Notes: generated by a model from the sequence alone, not told the origin. Positions 9,634-18,454 are shown, counted from the first letter of the stretch. The stretch: DNA of 64,000 bases from Curvibacter sp. GWA2_63_95 (GCA_001795455.1 MGPB01000021.1:496001-560000), one strand, 5' to 3'. Numbers and translations: made by a program.

Positions 9634-10271
9634 TGTGTGCGTTTGCCAGCCCCAGGGGGTGCCGGCATGGGTTGTATGGGAGCGGCCAGCGCCGGGTTCT
9701 TGCCCTGCACACCGGCCAACACTGCGGCGATATTGGCAAAGTCTGCCTCTGCATCACCGGTCAAAGTCATAAATGTGGTGGCATTCACCACCTTGCGTCC
9801 GTAATCCAGACTCACCACGCCCAGCGGCACGCCGGCACGCAGGGCCACTTGGTAAAAGCCGCTACGCCAGCCCGGCGCCCACTGGCGTGTGCCTTCGGGC
9901 GACAAGCCCAACCAGTACAAACGCTGTTGTGCGCGTGCCTGGGCCACACCGTCCACCACCTGCGCCACCACGCCCTGGGGTGCGTGGCGCCGCACGGGCA
10001 CGCCTCCCACCCAGCGCAGCCAGCGGCCAAAGCCTGGCAGCCGGAACAAGGTGTCCTTGGCCCAAAAGTTCAGTTCCAGGCCCACGGCCCATTTGGCCAA
10101 AATGGCGACGATGAAGTCCCAGTTGCTGGTGTGCGGGTACACCGCGAACACGCCTTGCAACGCCGGCAAGCCGTCAAAGCGCACCCTCCAGCCAAACAGG
10201 GCCAGCACCCAGCGCGCCAGCGGGCTGCCCCGCAACTGCACCGGGTGCGGCAGCTTCTCGATCGGCTGCAT
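9630..10271 (-). CDS. PlsC-like 1-acyl-glycerol-3-phosphate acyltransferase family protein
   Basis: 213 aa. The acyltransferase motif is HTSNWD (the H-x4-D catalytic pair, residue ~47) and the phosphate-binding motif is SPEGTR (residue ~125). There is no clear membrane anchor apart from a hydrophobic [11 protein letters not shown] stretch near the start. Family members acylate lysophosphatidic acid or related lipids; this short version is common in betaproteobacteria between purD and hemF, and its exact acceptor is not known. It begins 2 nt after the purD stop. Confidence 0.85.
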   Translation of the reverse strand: MQPIEKLPHPVQLRGSPLARWVLALFGWRVRFDGLPALQGVFAVYPHTSNWDFIVAILAKWAVGLELNFWAKDTLFRLPGFGRWLRWVGGVPVRRHAPQGVVAQVVDGVAQARAQQRLYWLGLSPEGTRQWAPGWRSGFYQVALRAGVPLGVVSLDYGRKVVNATTFMTLTGDAEADFANIAAVLAGVQGKNPALAAPIQPMPAPPGAGKRTQ

Positions 10272-10273
10272 GC

Positions 10274-11566
10274 TCAGCCCTTGAGGGCCCGGTAACCAAT
10301 GTCCGTGCGGTATTGCATGCCGTCAAACGCAATCTCGCTGATGACCTGGTAAGCGCGTTGCTGCGCCTGCTTCACGCTGTCGGCCAGCGCCGTCACGCAC
10401 AACACGCGCCCACCAGAGGTTTGCAGCACACCGTCCTTGATCGTCGTCCCGGCGTGGAACACGGCAGCGTCTTCGCTGTCCTTGGGGATGCCGGTGATGG
10501 CATCACCCTTGCGCGGGCTCAGCGGGTAGCCATGGGCGGCCAGCACCACGCCCAGTGCGGTGCGGCGATCCCACTGCAGTTCCACCTCGTCCAGCTTGCC
10601 GTGCAGGCCGGGCTCGGTGGCGGCCATCAGTACGTCCACCAGATCGGTCTTCAGCCGCATCATGATGGGCTGCGTCTCGGGGTCGCCCATGCGGCAGTTG
10701 AACTCCAGCGTCTTGGGCTGGCCGTTTTTGTCGATCATCAGGCCGGCATAGAGGAAGCCGCTGAACGGAATGCCATCGGCCTCCATGCCCTTGACGGTCG
10801 GCAAAATGATCTCGCGCATGGCCTTGGCGTGGATGTCGGGCGTCACCACCGGCGCGGGTGAATAGGCGCCCATGCCACCGGTGTTGGGGCCCTGGTCGCC
10901 ATCTTGCAGACGTTTGTGGTCCTGGCTGGTGGCCAGGGGCAGCACGTTCTTGCCGTCCACCATGACGATGAAGCTGGCCTCTTCGCCTTCCAGAAACTCT
11001 TCAATCACCACGCGGGCGCCACCGTCGTTGTGCGCCACACCCAGCGTGTTGTCCACCAGCATGAAGTCAATCGCCTCGTGCGCTTCCGCCACCGTCATGG
11101 CCACCACCACACCCTTGCCGGCAGCCAGGCCATCGGCCTTGACCACGGTGGGGGCGCCCATTTTGTCCACATAGGCGTGGGCGGCCACCGGGTCAGAGAA
11201 CGTGGCGTATTCGGCCGTGGGAATGTTGTGGCGGCGCATAAAGGCCTTGCTGAAGGCCTTGGAGCTTTCCAGTTGGGCTGCAGCCTTGGTAGGGCCGAAG
11301 ATGCGCAGTCCGTGGGCGCGGAACTCGTCCACCACACCCGCCGCCAGCGGCACTTCGGGGCCCACCACGGTCAGCGTGATCTTGTTGTCTTGCGCCCAGG
11401 TGCGCAGGCCCACCACGTCGGTGATATTGATGTTTTCCAGGTGCGGGTCGGTCGCTGTGCCACCGTTGCCGGGGGCCACATAGACCATCTGAATTTTGGG
11501 AGACTGCGCCAGCTTCCAGGCCAGGGCATGCTCGCGACCACCGCCGCCAATAACAAGTACGTTCAT
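10274..11566 (-). CDS. purD: Phosphoribosylamine-glycine ligase
   Basis: 430 aa from the ATG at 11566, which gives the standard N terminus MNVLVIGGGGREHALAWKL; an in-frame upstream extension exists but is yebC shadow. ATP-grasp features: KADGLAAGKGVVVA, EEFLEGEEASFIVM, GGMGAYSPAPVV and EFNCRMGDPETQ. It makes glycinamide ribonucleotide, the second step of purine synthesis. The gene starts 16 nt after the yebC stop and ends 2 nt before the acyltransferase. Confidence 0.97.
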   Translation of the reverse strand: MNVLVIGGGGREHALAWKLAQSPKIQMVYVAPGNGGTATDPHLENINITDVVGLRTWAQDNKITLTVVGPEVPLAAGVVDEFRAHGLRIFGPTKAAAQLESSKAFSKAFMRRHNIPTAEYATFSDPVAAHAYVDKMGAPTVVKADGLAAGKGVVVAMTVAEAHEAIDFMLVDNTLGVAHNDGGARVVIEEFLEGEEASFIVMVDGKNVLPLATSQDHKRLQDGDQGPNTGGMGAYSPAPVVTPDIHAKAMREIILPTVKGMEADGIPFSGFLYAGLMIDKNGQPKTLEFNCRMGDPETQPIMMRLKTDLVDVLMAATEPGLHGKLDEVELQWDRRTALGVVLAAHGYPLSPRKGDAITGIPKDSEDAAVFHAGTTIKDGVLQTSGGRVLCVTALADSVKQAQQRAYQVISEIAFDGMQYRTDIGYRALKG

Positions 11567-11582
11567 AAATTGCTTTGTGTTC

Positions 11583-12302
11583 TTAGAGGGCGGCGTTGTG
11601 GAACAAATCCTGGGTGTCGTCCAAGTCTTCCAGAATGTCCAGCAGTTTTTGCATGCGCTCGGCGTCTTCACCGGTCAGCTCAATGGTGTTGTCGGCACGC
11701 ATGGTGACGTTGGCCACCTCGGCCATCAGGCCTGCAGCCTCCAGCGCCTTCTTCACGGCTTCAAAGTCGGCATAGGCCGTCAGCACCTCGATGGCGCCAT
11801 CGTCATCGGTGATCACGTCTTCGGCACCGGCTTCCAGTGCCACTTCCATCACCTTGTCTTCACTGGTGCCGGGGGCAAAAATCAGCTGGCCGCAGTGCTT
11901 GAACTGGAAAGCGACCGAGCCTTCGGTACCCATATTGCCGCCGTGCTTCAGAAAAGCGTGGCGCACTTCGGCCACGGTGCGCACCTTGTTGTCGGTCATG
12001 CAGTCCACGATGATGGCCGCACCGCCAATGCCATACCCCTCGTAGCGCACTTCCTCGTAGCTCACGCCTTCCAGTGTGCCGGTGGCCTTGGCAATGGCGT
12101 GGCTCACGTTGGTCAACGGCATATTGGCTGCCTTGGCCTTTTCAATCGCCAGGCGCAAACGGGGGTTGGCGCTGGGGTCCCCCCCGCCGGTGCGGGCTGC
12201 CACCATGATTTCCCGGCTTACCCGGGTCCAGACGCGCTGGCGCTTCTCGTCCTGGCGCCCCTTGCGGTGCTGAATATTGGCCCATTTGCTGTGTCCTGCC
12301 AC
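11583..12302 (-). CDS. yebC: YebC/PmpR-family transcription/translation regulator, intact copy
   Basis: 239 aa, full length, with a GTG start at 12302 preceded by AAGGA at good spacing. Family signature: the N-terminal [17 protein letters not shown] and the internal [19 protein letters not shown]. YebC proteins bind DNA as regulators, and some members have been shown to relieve ribosome stalling at polyproline. The 5' two thirds of the gene (12302 down to 11837) lies inside the left unit of the 580-bp tandem duplication. The 3' third lies outside it, so this is the only complete copy. Confidence 0.95.
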   Translation of the reverse strand: MAGHSKWANIQHRKGRQDEKRQRVWTRVSREIMVAARTGGGDPSANPRLRLAIEKAKAANMPLTNVSHAIAKATGTLEGVSYEEVRYEGYGIGGAAIIVDCMTDNKVRTVAEVRHAFLKHGGNMGTEGSVAFQFKHCGQLIFAPGTSEDKVMEVALEAGAEDVITDDDGAIEVLTAYADFEAVKKALEAAGLMAEVANVTMRADNTIELTGEDAERMQKLLDILEDLDDTQDLFHNAAL

Positions 12303-12312
12303 GCGAAATCCT

Positions 12313-12882
12313 TCAAAAATTCGTTACGCTACTCCCCTGATTGTACTTTTCGGGACATCCATGGCTTCCATCCAAGACGAGGGCATCCTGATTGCCCAAC
12401 ACGGCACCGGCAACTCGTGCCACTTCCATCACCTTGTCTTCACTGGTGCCGGGGGCAAAAATCAGCTGGCCGCAGTGCTTGAACTGGAAAGCGACCGAGC
12501 CTTCGGTACCCATATTGCCGCCGTGCTTCAGAAAAGCGTGGCGCACTTCGGCCACGGTGCGCACCTTGTTGTCGGTCATGCAGTCCACGATGATGGCCGC
12601 ACCGCCAATGCCATACCCCTCGTAGCGCACTTCCTCGTAGCTCACGCCTTCCAGTGTGCCGGTGGCCTTGGCAATGGCGTGGCTCACGTTGGTCAACGGC
12701 ATATTGGCTGCCTTGGCCTTTTCAATCGCCAGGCGCAAACGGGGGTTGGCGCTGGGGTCCCCCCCGCCGGTGCGGGCTGCCACCATGATTTCCCGGCTTA
12801 CCCGGGTCCAGACGCGCTGGCGCTTCTCGTCCTGGCGCCCCTTGCGGTGCTGAATATTGGCCCATTTGCTGTGTCCTGCCAC
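12313..12882 (-). pseudogene. Truncated second yebC copy with a foreign 3' end
   Basis: It starts with the same GTG and AAGGA ribosome site as the intact gene. It keeps the first ~155 codons of YebC unchanged to the duplication junction at 12417. After that it reads antisense into the start of the duplicated ATPase segment and intergenic region, adding ~34 unrelated residues before a stop (189 aa in all). The C-terminal third of YebC is missing. If expressed, the product would be YebC domain 1 and part of the next domain with a junk tail. It has the same upstream region as the true gene. Confidence 0.85.
12361..12416 (+). pseudogene. Orphan 5' fragment of the HerA-like ATPase gene
   Basis: The first 56 bases of the ATPase gene (codons for [19 protein letters not shown]) are duplicated here. 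They then run into antisense yebC sequence at the junction. The frame happens to stay open to 13137, but the sequence after residue 18 is not ATPase. It is a by-product of the tandem duplication and presumably non-functional, although the duplicated promoter could still transcribe it. Confidence 0.8.
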
Positions 12883-12940
12883 GCGAAATCCTTCAAAAAT
12901 TCGTTACGCTACTCCCCTGATTGTACTTTTCGGGACATCC

Positions 12941-14533
12941 ATGGCTTCCATCCAAGACGAGGGCATCCTGATTGCCCAACACGGCACCGGCAACTCCACC
13001 ATCCGCTGCTTTTTGCGGCCCGACAAGGCCAACCGCCATGGACTGATCACCGGCGCCACCGGAACCGGCAAAACCATCACCCTGCAGACCCTGGCCGAGG
13101 GCTTTTCCAGCATCGGCGTGCCCGTCTTCATGGCTGATGTGAAGGGCGACCTGACCGGTATCTCCCAAAAAGGTGCATTGGGCGACAAATTGGCGAAGAT
13201 CCTCAAGGAACGCGGCATTGATGAACCCGCGTTTTCCGCCTTCCCCACCACGCTGTGGGACGTGTTTGGCCAGCAAGGCCACCCGGTGCGTGCCACCGTG
13301 AGCGACCTGGGCCCCCTGCTGCTGGCCCGCATGCTCAACCTCAACGAAACCCAGGCCGGCGTGCTGCAACTGGTGTTCAAGATTGCGGATGACGACGGCC
13401 TGCTGCTGCTGGACATGAAAGACCTGCGCGCCATGTGCCAGGACGTGGGCGAGAACGCCAGCCAGTACACCACCGAATACGGCAACATCAGCGCCGCCAG
13501 CATTGGCGCCATCCAACGCGGCCTCATGCAAATCGAGGAGCAAGGCGGCGACCAGTTCTTTGGCGAGCCCATGCTCAATATCGAAGACTTCATGCAGACC
13601 GATGGCTCGGGCAAAGGGGTGGTCAATATCCTGGCGGCCGACAAGCTCATGCAGTCGCCGCGCCTGTACGCCACCTTTTTGCTGTGGATGCTGTCCGAGC
13701 TGTTCGAGGCCCTGCCCGAAGTGGGCGACCTGGACAAGCCCAAGTTGGTGTTCTTCTTTGACGAGGCCCACCTGCTGTTTGCCGACGCACCCAAGGTGCT
13801 GATCGAACGCATTGAGCTGGTGGTGCGCCTGGTGCGCTCCAAGGGCGTGGGTGTGTTCTTCGTCACACAAAACCCGCTGGACATTCCCGACAGCGTGTTG
13901 GCCCAGCTGGGCAACCGCGTGCAACACGCGCTGCGCGCCTTCACACCGCGCGACCAAAAGGCCGTCAAGAGCGCGGCCGACACCATGCGGGCCAACCCTG
14001 GCCTGGACGTGGCCACCGCCATCACCGAGCTGGGCGTGGGCGAGGCGCTGGTGAGCCTGATGGACGAAAAAGGCCGCCCTTGCCTGACTGAGCGTGTGTT
14101 TGTGCTGCCCCCGGCCAGCCAGATCGGCCCCATCAAGCCGGAACAACGCAAGACGCTGCTCTCTGAATCCATCGTTGCTGGCGTGTACGAAAAGGCCGTG
14201 GACCGCGAGTCTGCGTTCGAGAAACTCAAGGGCCGCACCCAGGCCAATATGGGCCATGCCGAACCGGTGGAAGACGACTTTCCGGCCGCAGATACGGCCG
14301 CGCCGCGCGCATCGAGGCGTGGATCTGCTCCCACACCGACCGCAACCCCTGCGCCCAGTGGGGGCGGCATTCTGGACAGCATTGGCGACATGCTGGGCGG
14401 CGGTGCCCGGCGCTCGCGCGCCAGCGTGGGCGAGCAGATGATCAAGAGCGCCGCCAGCTCCATCGGCCGCGAAGTGGGTCGCCAAATCATCCGCGGCGTG
14501 CTGGGCAGCATTCTGGGCGGCAGCCGCCGCTAA
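12941..14533 (+). CDS. HerA-like DUF853 ATPase (YjgR family)
   Basis: 530 aa from the ATG at 12941. Walker A is [12 protein letters not shown] (residues ~37-48), Walker B is [13 protein letters not shown] (~265), followed by a sensor-like FFVTQNP and an arginine-bearing [11 protein letters not shown]. These are hallmarks of HerA/FtsK-type ATPases in the DUF853 (YjgR) family. The C-terminal ~90 residues are Pro/Ala-rich and then amphipathic ([30 protein letters not shown]). The cellular role of YjgR is not established; it may move DNA or protein. The first 56 bases belong to unit 2 of the tandem duplication, but the gene is intact and has an intact upstream region. Confidence 0.9.
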   Translation: MASIQDEGILIAQHGTGNSTIRCFLRPDKANRHGLITGATGTGKTITLQTLAEGFSSIGVPVFMADVKGDLTGISQKGALGDKLAKILKERGIDEPAFSAFPTTLWDVFGQQGHPVRATVSDLGPLLLARMLNLNETQAGVLQLVFKIADDDGLLLLDMKDLRAMCQDVGENASQYTTEYGNISAASIGAIQRGLMQIEEQGGDQFFGEPMLNIEDFMQTDGSGKGVVNILAADKLMQSPRLYATFLLWMLSELFEALPEVGDLDKPKLVFFFDEAHLLFADAPKVLIERIELVVRLVRSKGVGVFFVTQNPLDIPDSVLAQLGNRVQHALRAFTPRDQKAVKSAADTMRANPGLDVATAITELGVGEALVSLMDEKGRPCLTERVFVLPPASQIGPIKPEQRKTLLSESIVAGVYEKAVDRESAFEKLKGRTQANMGHAEPVEDDFPAADTAAPRASRRGSAPTPTATPAPSGGGILDSIGDMLGGGARRSRASVGEQMIKSAASSIGREVGRQIIRGVLGSILGGSRR

Positions 14534-14598
14534 ACGCTGGGCGCCAAACTTGCTTCGTAACAATTGCACCTTCCACAAAACCAACAAGGAATAAGAAC

Positions 14599-15252
14599 AT
14601 GGTCACTATCGATCCCGCAGCCCGTGCCAATGTCACGCTGATCGACCACCCGCTGGTACAGCACAAGCTCACGCTGATGCGCAAGAAGGAAGCCAGCACC
14701 AGCAGCTTTCGCCGCCTGCTCAATGAGCTGGCCGGCCTGATGATTTACGAAGTCTGCCGCGACATGCCGCTGCAGGACCTGGAAATCGAGACCCCGCTGG
14801 AAAAGACCACCGGCAAGGTCATCGACGGCAAGAAGCTGGTATTCGCCAGCGTGCTGCGCGCCGGCAACGGCATTCTGGACGGCGTGCTGAGCGTCGTGCC
14901 CGGCGCCCGCGTCGGCCATGTGGGCCTGTACCGCGACCCCAAGACCCTGCAGGCCGTGGAGTACTACTTCAAGATGCCCAGCAACATGGAAGAGCGCGAT
15001 GTGGTGATCGTCGACCCCATGCTGGCTACCGGCAACTCCGCCGCCGCCGCCGTTACGCGCCTCAAGGCCTGCAAACCCAAGTCCATCAAATTCCTGTGCC
15101 TGCTGACCTGCCCCGAAGGCATCAACACCCTGTACAAGGAACACCCCGATGTGCGCGTCTTCACCGCCGCCATCGACCGCGGCCTCAACGACCACGGCTA
15201 CATCATGCCGGGTTTGGGGGATGCAGGGGACCGGATTTTCGGCACCCAATAA
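14599..15252 (+). CDS. upp: Uracil phosphoribosyltransferase
   Basis: 217 aa, close to the usual 208. The PRPP loop is [14 protein letters not shown], and the uracil-site C terminus reads [20 protein letters not shown]. The leader has AAGGAATAAGAAC before the ATG. It salvages uracil to UMP in the cytoplasm. A cytosine-deaminase-like gene lies two genes downstream, which would supply uracil if it deaminates cytosine. Confidence 0.97.
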   Translation: MVTIDPAARANVTLIDHPLVQHKLTLMRKKEASTSSFRRLLNELAGLMIYEVCRDMPLQDLEIETPLEKTTGKVIDGKKLVFASVLRAGNGILDGVLSVVPGARVGHVGLYRDPKTLQAVEYYFKMPSNMEERDVVIVDPMLATGNSAAAAVTRLKACKPKSIKFLCLLTCPEGINTLYKEHPDVRVFTAAIDRGLNDHGYIMPGLGDAGDRIFGTQ

Positions 15253-15263
15253 CTTCTAAGTCT

Positions 15264-15292
15264 TTGAATTTATTGAATGTTCAATGTATTAT
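15264..15292 (+). promoter_or_regulatory. AT-rich sigma70-type promoter of the nucleotidyltransferase gene
   Basis: A -35-like TTGAAT (15264-15269) and a -10-like TATTAT (15287-15292) are separated by exactly 17 nt. The predicted start near 15299 gives a leader of ~19 nt. The region 15253-15317 is far more AT-rich than anything around it. The left arm of the inverted repeat (15277-15290) overlaps the spacer and -10. Confidence 0.6.
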
Positions 15293-15319
15293 CTAAAAAT
15301 AGAAAAATACATTGAACAT
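15277..15319. promoter_or_regulatory. Perfect 14-bp inverted repeat over promoter and start codon (operator-like)
   Basis: The left arm ATGTTCAATGTATT (15277-15290) and right arm AATACATTGAACAT (15306-15319) are exact reverse complements with a 15-nt AT-rich spacer. The left arm overlaps the -10 and the right arm covers the first two bases of the ATG at 15318. A nested smaller palindrome ATTGAA-TG-TTCAAT lies at 15272-15285. It could be a double operator or an mRNA hairpin that hides the start codon. Confidence 0.7.
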
Positions 15320-16298
15320 GCCATCCAGCACCTTCTTTTTAGACCAGTCAGAAAGCCAGAAACGTCAGTTTATTGACGCGGAAACGGTGTTTCTGGCGGT
15401 AGCCAAAGCAAAAAAAGCCGCGGCAGAGGTGCGTGGCAGCATGCTCTGGCGTGACTTGCGTGACAAATCCACTCTGATTCGCACATCCGCCAACAGTGCG
15501 CAAAAATCCCTCGGACCCCGCAGCGCGGAAACCGAGGCGATTTACGCCAACTTCATGGCACGCAAAAAGTCAGCAGAGGACCGACTCAAAGCGCTGAAAG
15601 CACAGCTGGCCACCCAGCAGCGCCTGAATCGCGCTCTGCGTGTGGGCCGTGTGCCCAATGTGGTCGTCGGCGTGCTCAACGCGCTGGAAAGCATTGGGGT
15701 ACAAGAACACTTCATGGTGGTCGGCACCCACGCGCTGTATGCCTACGAGACAGCAGCCGGTGTGCGCATTGCCGAAGAGGCCATGGCCACGCGCGATGTG
15801 GACATGCTGTTTGACGCCCGCAAACACATCTCCTTTTTCACGACCATGAAGAAGCTCGACAGCTCCCTGATTGGCGTGCTGCGCAAGGTGGATCCCAGCT
15901 TTGAAGTGGTGGAAGACCAGTTGTACACGGCCAGGAATCAGGACGGTTTTGAGGTCGACATCATCCGCCGTGCAGCCAAAGATGCCGACCCGCATCCACT
16001 GCGCATGAGCGATGAGGACGATGACTTCTGGGCGGTACAGGTATCCATGGGCGAGCGACTGCAGTCGGCCCGGCGCATGGACCAGGTGGTGGTGGCTACT
16101 TCTGGCGAGATGGCGCTGATGCGCACCATCCACCCGCTGGACTTTGCACGCATCAAGCAAGGCCTTTCCACCCAGCTGGGGCGCGATCCGAACAAGAGCG
16201 GCAAAGATGCGCTGCAGTCCCGCATCGTCACCGAATTGGTGAACGAGTATTTGCCACACTTCTTGCTTGCTGAAGGTGGCGCCGCATCAATTGAATAG
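15318..16298 (+). CDS. GSU2403-type nucleotidyltransferase-fold protein
   Basis: 326 aa from the ATG at 15318 (an in-frame TTG at 15312 is possible). Residues ~70-100 are predicted coiled coil. The core has MVVGTHALYAYETAAGV and then ATRDVDMLFDARK, a DNA polymerase-beta-type active-site pattern with acidic residues in the second block. It continues with DGFEVDIIRR, a likely third acid. This matches the NTP_transf_8 / GSU2403 family, whose substrate is not known; related folds occur in antitoxin-toxin and defence systems. The gene has an AT-rich promoter with a 14-bp inverted repeat and no obvious partner. The stop codon abuts repeat copy 3. Confidence 0.8.
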   Translation: MPSSTFFLDQSESQKRQFIDAETVFLAVAKAKKAAAEVRGSMLWRDLRDKSTLIRTSANSAQKSLGPRSAETEAIYANFMARKKSAEDRLKALKAQLATQQRLNRALRVGRVPNVVVGVLNALESIGVQEHFMVVGTHALYAYETAAGVRIAEEAMATRDVDMLFDARKHISFFTTMKKLDSSLIGVLRKVDPSFEVVEDQLYTARNQDGFEVDIIRRAAKDADPHPLRMSDEDDDFWAVQVSMGERLQSARRMDQVVVATSGEMALMRTIHPLDFARIKQGLSTQLGRDPNKSGKDALQSRIVTELVNEYLPHFLLAEGGAASIE

Positions 16299-16348
16299 GC
16301 CTCTAGCCCACGTATTCATTGCGCAGGCAGCTATCAAATTAGTAGTAA
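16298..16348 (+). repeat. Repeat element copy 3, intergenic
   Basis: It begins GGCCTCTAGCCCACG on the last base of the nucleotidyltransferase stop codon and continues GCGCAGGCAGCTATCAAATT. It fills most of the gap before the amidohydrolase. Confidence 0.85.
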
Positions 16349-16364
16349 CCATCAGGACATTTCC

Positions 16365-17651
16365 ATGCTCGACCTGCTCATCCACAACGCCACCCTGCCC
16401 GATGGGCGCACCAACATGTCCGTGGCCGTACAGGCAGGACGCATAGCCGAAGTCACGGAGGGGCTCAGTCCTGCTGCGGCACCTGCCAAGGAAACGGTGG
16501 ACGCCGGCGGCCTGCTGCTCTCCACGCCCTTTGTGGACGCGCATTTCCACATGGACGCCACGCTGAGCCTGGGCTTGCCGCGCCTTAACGCAAGCGGCAC
16601 GCTGCTGGAAGGCATTGCGCTGTGGGGCGAGCTCAAACCCCACCTAACCTTTGATGCCCTGGTGCAGCGCGCCCTGGCGTATTGCGACTGGGCCGTGGCC
16701 AATGGCTTGCTGGCCATCCGCAGCCATGTGGACACCAGCGACGCCAGCATGCTGGCGGTGGAAGCGCTACTAGCGGTCAAAAAGAAAGTGGCGCCCTACA
16801 TCGACCTGCAGCTAGTCGCCTTTCCGCAGGACGGCGTGCTGCGCAGCAAAGGTGGCGTGGAGAACCTGAAAAAGGCGCTGAGCCTGGGCGTGGACGTGGT
16901 GGGCGGCATTCCGCACTTCGAACGCACCATGGCCGACGGAGCCGACAGCGTGAAGCTGCTGTGCGAACTGGCCGCCGAACAAGGCAAGCTGGTGGACATG
17001 CACTGCGACGAGTCGGACGACCCGCTGTCACGCCATATCGAAACACTGGCCTTTGAAGCCAACCGCCTGGGCCTGCACGGCCGCGTGACCGGTTCGCACC
17101 TCACCTCCATGCACAGCATGGACAACTACTACGTCAGCAAGCTGCTGCCGCTCATGGCCGAGGCGCAGATCAGCGTGGTGAGCAACCCGCTTATCAATAT
17201 CACGCTGCAAGGCCGGCACGACACCTACCCCAAGCGCCGCGGCATGACACGCGTGCCCGAGATCATGGCTGCCGGCATGACCGTGGCCTTTGGCCAGGAT
17301 TGCTGCATGGACCCCTGGTACAGCATGGGCAGCGGCGACATGCTGGAGGTAGCCAGCATGGGCCTGCACGTGGCGCAAATGACCAGCCAGGCCGCCATGG
17401 CGCAATGTTTTGACGCCGTAACGAAGAACCCTGCGCGCATCCTGCATCTGGAAGGCTACGGTCTGGAGGCCGGCTGCAACGCCGACTTCGTGCTCCTGCA
17501 GGCGCAGAACCCCGTAGAAGCCCTGCGCCTCAAGGCCACCCGCCTCAAGGTCTGGCGCCGCGGCACGCTGGTGGCGCAAACACCTGCCCGCACTGCGGCG
17601 CTGAGCCTGCCGGGTCGCCCCGCCCATACCTCGTTTTTACATACCAAATAA
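16365..17651 (+). CDS. Cytosine-deaminase-like amidohydrolase
   Basis: 428 aa, collinear with E. coli CodA over its length. Metal ligands: HFHMD (residue ~61), HCDESDD (~212) and the SHLTSMHS histidine (~245). The FPQDGVL motif carries the cytosine-contacting Gln. The C-terminal motif reads FGQDCCMDPWYSMG where CodA has FGHDDVFDPWYPLG: the metal-binding Asp is kept, but the next residue, Asp314 of CodA, is Cys. In E. coli, changes at Asp314 alter substrate preference, so the substrate may not be cytosine. The family is secure; the exact reaction is inference. Repeats flank the gene on both sides. Confidence 0.8.
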   Translation: MLDLLIHNATLPDGRTNMSVAVQAGRIAEVTEGLSPAAAPAKETVDAGGLLLSTPFVDAHFHMDATLSLGLPRLNASGTLLEGIALWGELKPHLTFDALVQRALAYCDWAVANGLLAIRSHVDTSDASMLAVEALLAVKKKVAPYIDLQLVAFPQDGVLRSKGGVENLKKALSLGVDVVGGIPHFERTMADGADSVKLLCELAAEQGKLVDMHCDESDDPLSRHIETLAFEANRLGLHGRVTGSHLTSMHSMDNYYVSKLLPLMAEAQISVVSNPLINITLQGRHDTYPKRRGMTRVPEIMAAGMTVAFGQDCCMDPWYSMGSGDMLEVASMGLHVAQMTSQAAMAQCFDAVTKNPARILHLEGYGLEAGCNADFVLLQAQNPVEALRLKATRLKVWRRGTLVAQTPARTAALSLPGRPAHTSFLHTK

Positions 17652-17701
17652 GCCTCTAGCCCCCGTGGATATTGCGCAAGCAGCTACCAAAGATGTAGCA
17701 A
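17651..17701 (+). repeat. Repeat element copy 4, containing the start of the next gene
   Basis: GCCTCTAGCCCCCGTGGATA then TTGCGCAAGCAGCTACCAAA and GATGTAGCAA. It starts at the last base of the amidohydrolase stop. The GTG at 17665 inside it is the only plausible start of the downstream nitrilase-family gene. The terminal mini-hairpin GCTAC/GTAGC is a compensated version of GCTAT/ATAGC in other copies. Confidence 0.9.
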
Positions 17702-18420
17702 TCACCATCGCTGCTGCACAAAGCACTTCGGTGCCGTTGGAGGTGGCTGCCAATGTGCAGGAGCACTTACGGTTTGTGGAGGCCGCAGCCGACCATGGCG
17801 TGCAGTGGCTGGTGTTCCCCGAGCTGTCCCTCACCGGCTACGAACTGGCCGCCATGCCCAAGCTGGTGCTGCACGGCGACCACGCACTGCTGGCGCCGTT
17901 GCGCGAAGCGGCGCGTCGCACCGGCATGGCCATCACCGTGGGCGCGCCCGTGGATTCGGGTGGTGCCCTGCCCTCCCTAGGCGCCATCACGCTGCGGCCC
18001 GATGGCCAGCACGGCGTGTACCGCAAGTTCCATTTGCATGGCAGTGAAGTCACGTTTGCCACCCCGGGCGCGCAGGCCGTGCATCTGCAGACCCTGGGGC
18101 CAACCCACATTGCCAGTGCCATCTGTGCAGACACCAACCACCCATCACACCCCGCCAGTGCGGCGCAAGCCGGCGCCCGGGTGTATGCGGCTGGAATTCT
18201 GACGTCGGAGAACGGCTACGCCGCCGAGGCGCCACTCTGGTCCAGCTACGCGCGCGAGCACCACATGGTGGTGCTCATCGCCAACCACGGCGGGTCATCG
18301 GGGGGCTATGTGTCAGCGGGGAAAAGTGGAATTTGGGATGCGGGTGGACGCTGCATCGCAGCCGCTAGTGGAGCTGGAGACTGGCTGGTGATCGCGTCAC
18401 CCAGCGCAACGAACACATGA
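17665..18420 (+). CDS. Nitrilase-superfamily carbon-nitrogen hydrolase
   Basis: 251 aa. The catalytic triad is visible: Glu in FPELSLTGYE, Lys in YRKFHLHGSE, and Cys in SAICADTNHP. These enzymes hydrolyse amides, nitriles or carbamoyl groups. The only good start is the GTG at 17665, inside repeat copy 4, so the first ~13 residues (DIAQAATKDVAI) come from the repeat and the family sequence begins at TIAAAQST. There is no clear ribosome site; it starts 13 nt after the amidohydrolase stop, so coupling is likely. Next to a deaminase, a role in breakdown of nucleobase or amide compounds is plausible but unproved. Confidence 0.8.
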   Translation: MDIAQAATKDVAITIAAAQSTSVPLEVAANVQEHLRFVEAAADHGVQWLVFPELSLTGYELAAMPKLVLHGDHALLAPLREAARRTGMAITVGAPVDSGGALPSLGAITLRPDGQHGVYRKFHLHGSEVTFATPGAQAVHLQTLGPTHIASAICADTNHPSHPASAAQAGARVYAAGILTSENGYAAEAPLWSSYAREHHMVVLIANHGGSSGGYVSAGKSGIWDAGGRCIAAASGAGDWLVIASPSATNT

Positions 18421-18454
18421 AAATCCAGCCAGCACACTGCAGGGTAAAACCACG

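Larger units (their letters stand above)
11837..12996. repeat. Perfect 580-bp direct tandem duplication
   Basis: Unit 1 is 11837-12416 and unit 2 is 12417-12996. By eye they match base for base, including the full yebC N-terminal coding sequence, the divergent intergenic region and the first 56 bases of the HerA-like gene. Just upstream of both possible breakpoints lies the 10-mer CGGCACCGGC, at 11822-11831 and 12402-12411, exactly 580 apart. A third copy is at 12982-12991 at the end of unit 2. The original event was therefore probably microhomology-mediated between the yebC and ATPase coding regions. 580 is not a multiple of three. The lack of any difference means it is very recent or an assembly artefact. 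Confidence 0.95.

Noticed and set aside
11837..12996. The duplication as an insertion sequence or transposon
   Set aside because: No inverted ends, no transposase and no target-site duplication; it is simply chromosomal DNA copied in tandem.
12361..13137. A 258-codon frame from the orphan ATPase start
   Set aside because: After 18 residues it is antisense yebC, open only by chance; it is a by-product of the tandem duplication.
12893..14587. Very long open frames on the minus strand opposite the HerA-like ATPase (564 and 535 codons)
   Set aside because: The plus strand encodes an ATPase with Walker motifs. The minus frames are low-complexity His/Gln/Leu or Ser/Arg-rich with no domain, as expected from GC-rich antisense codons.
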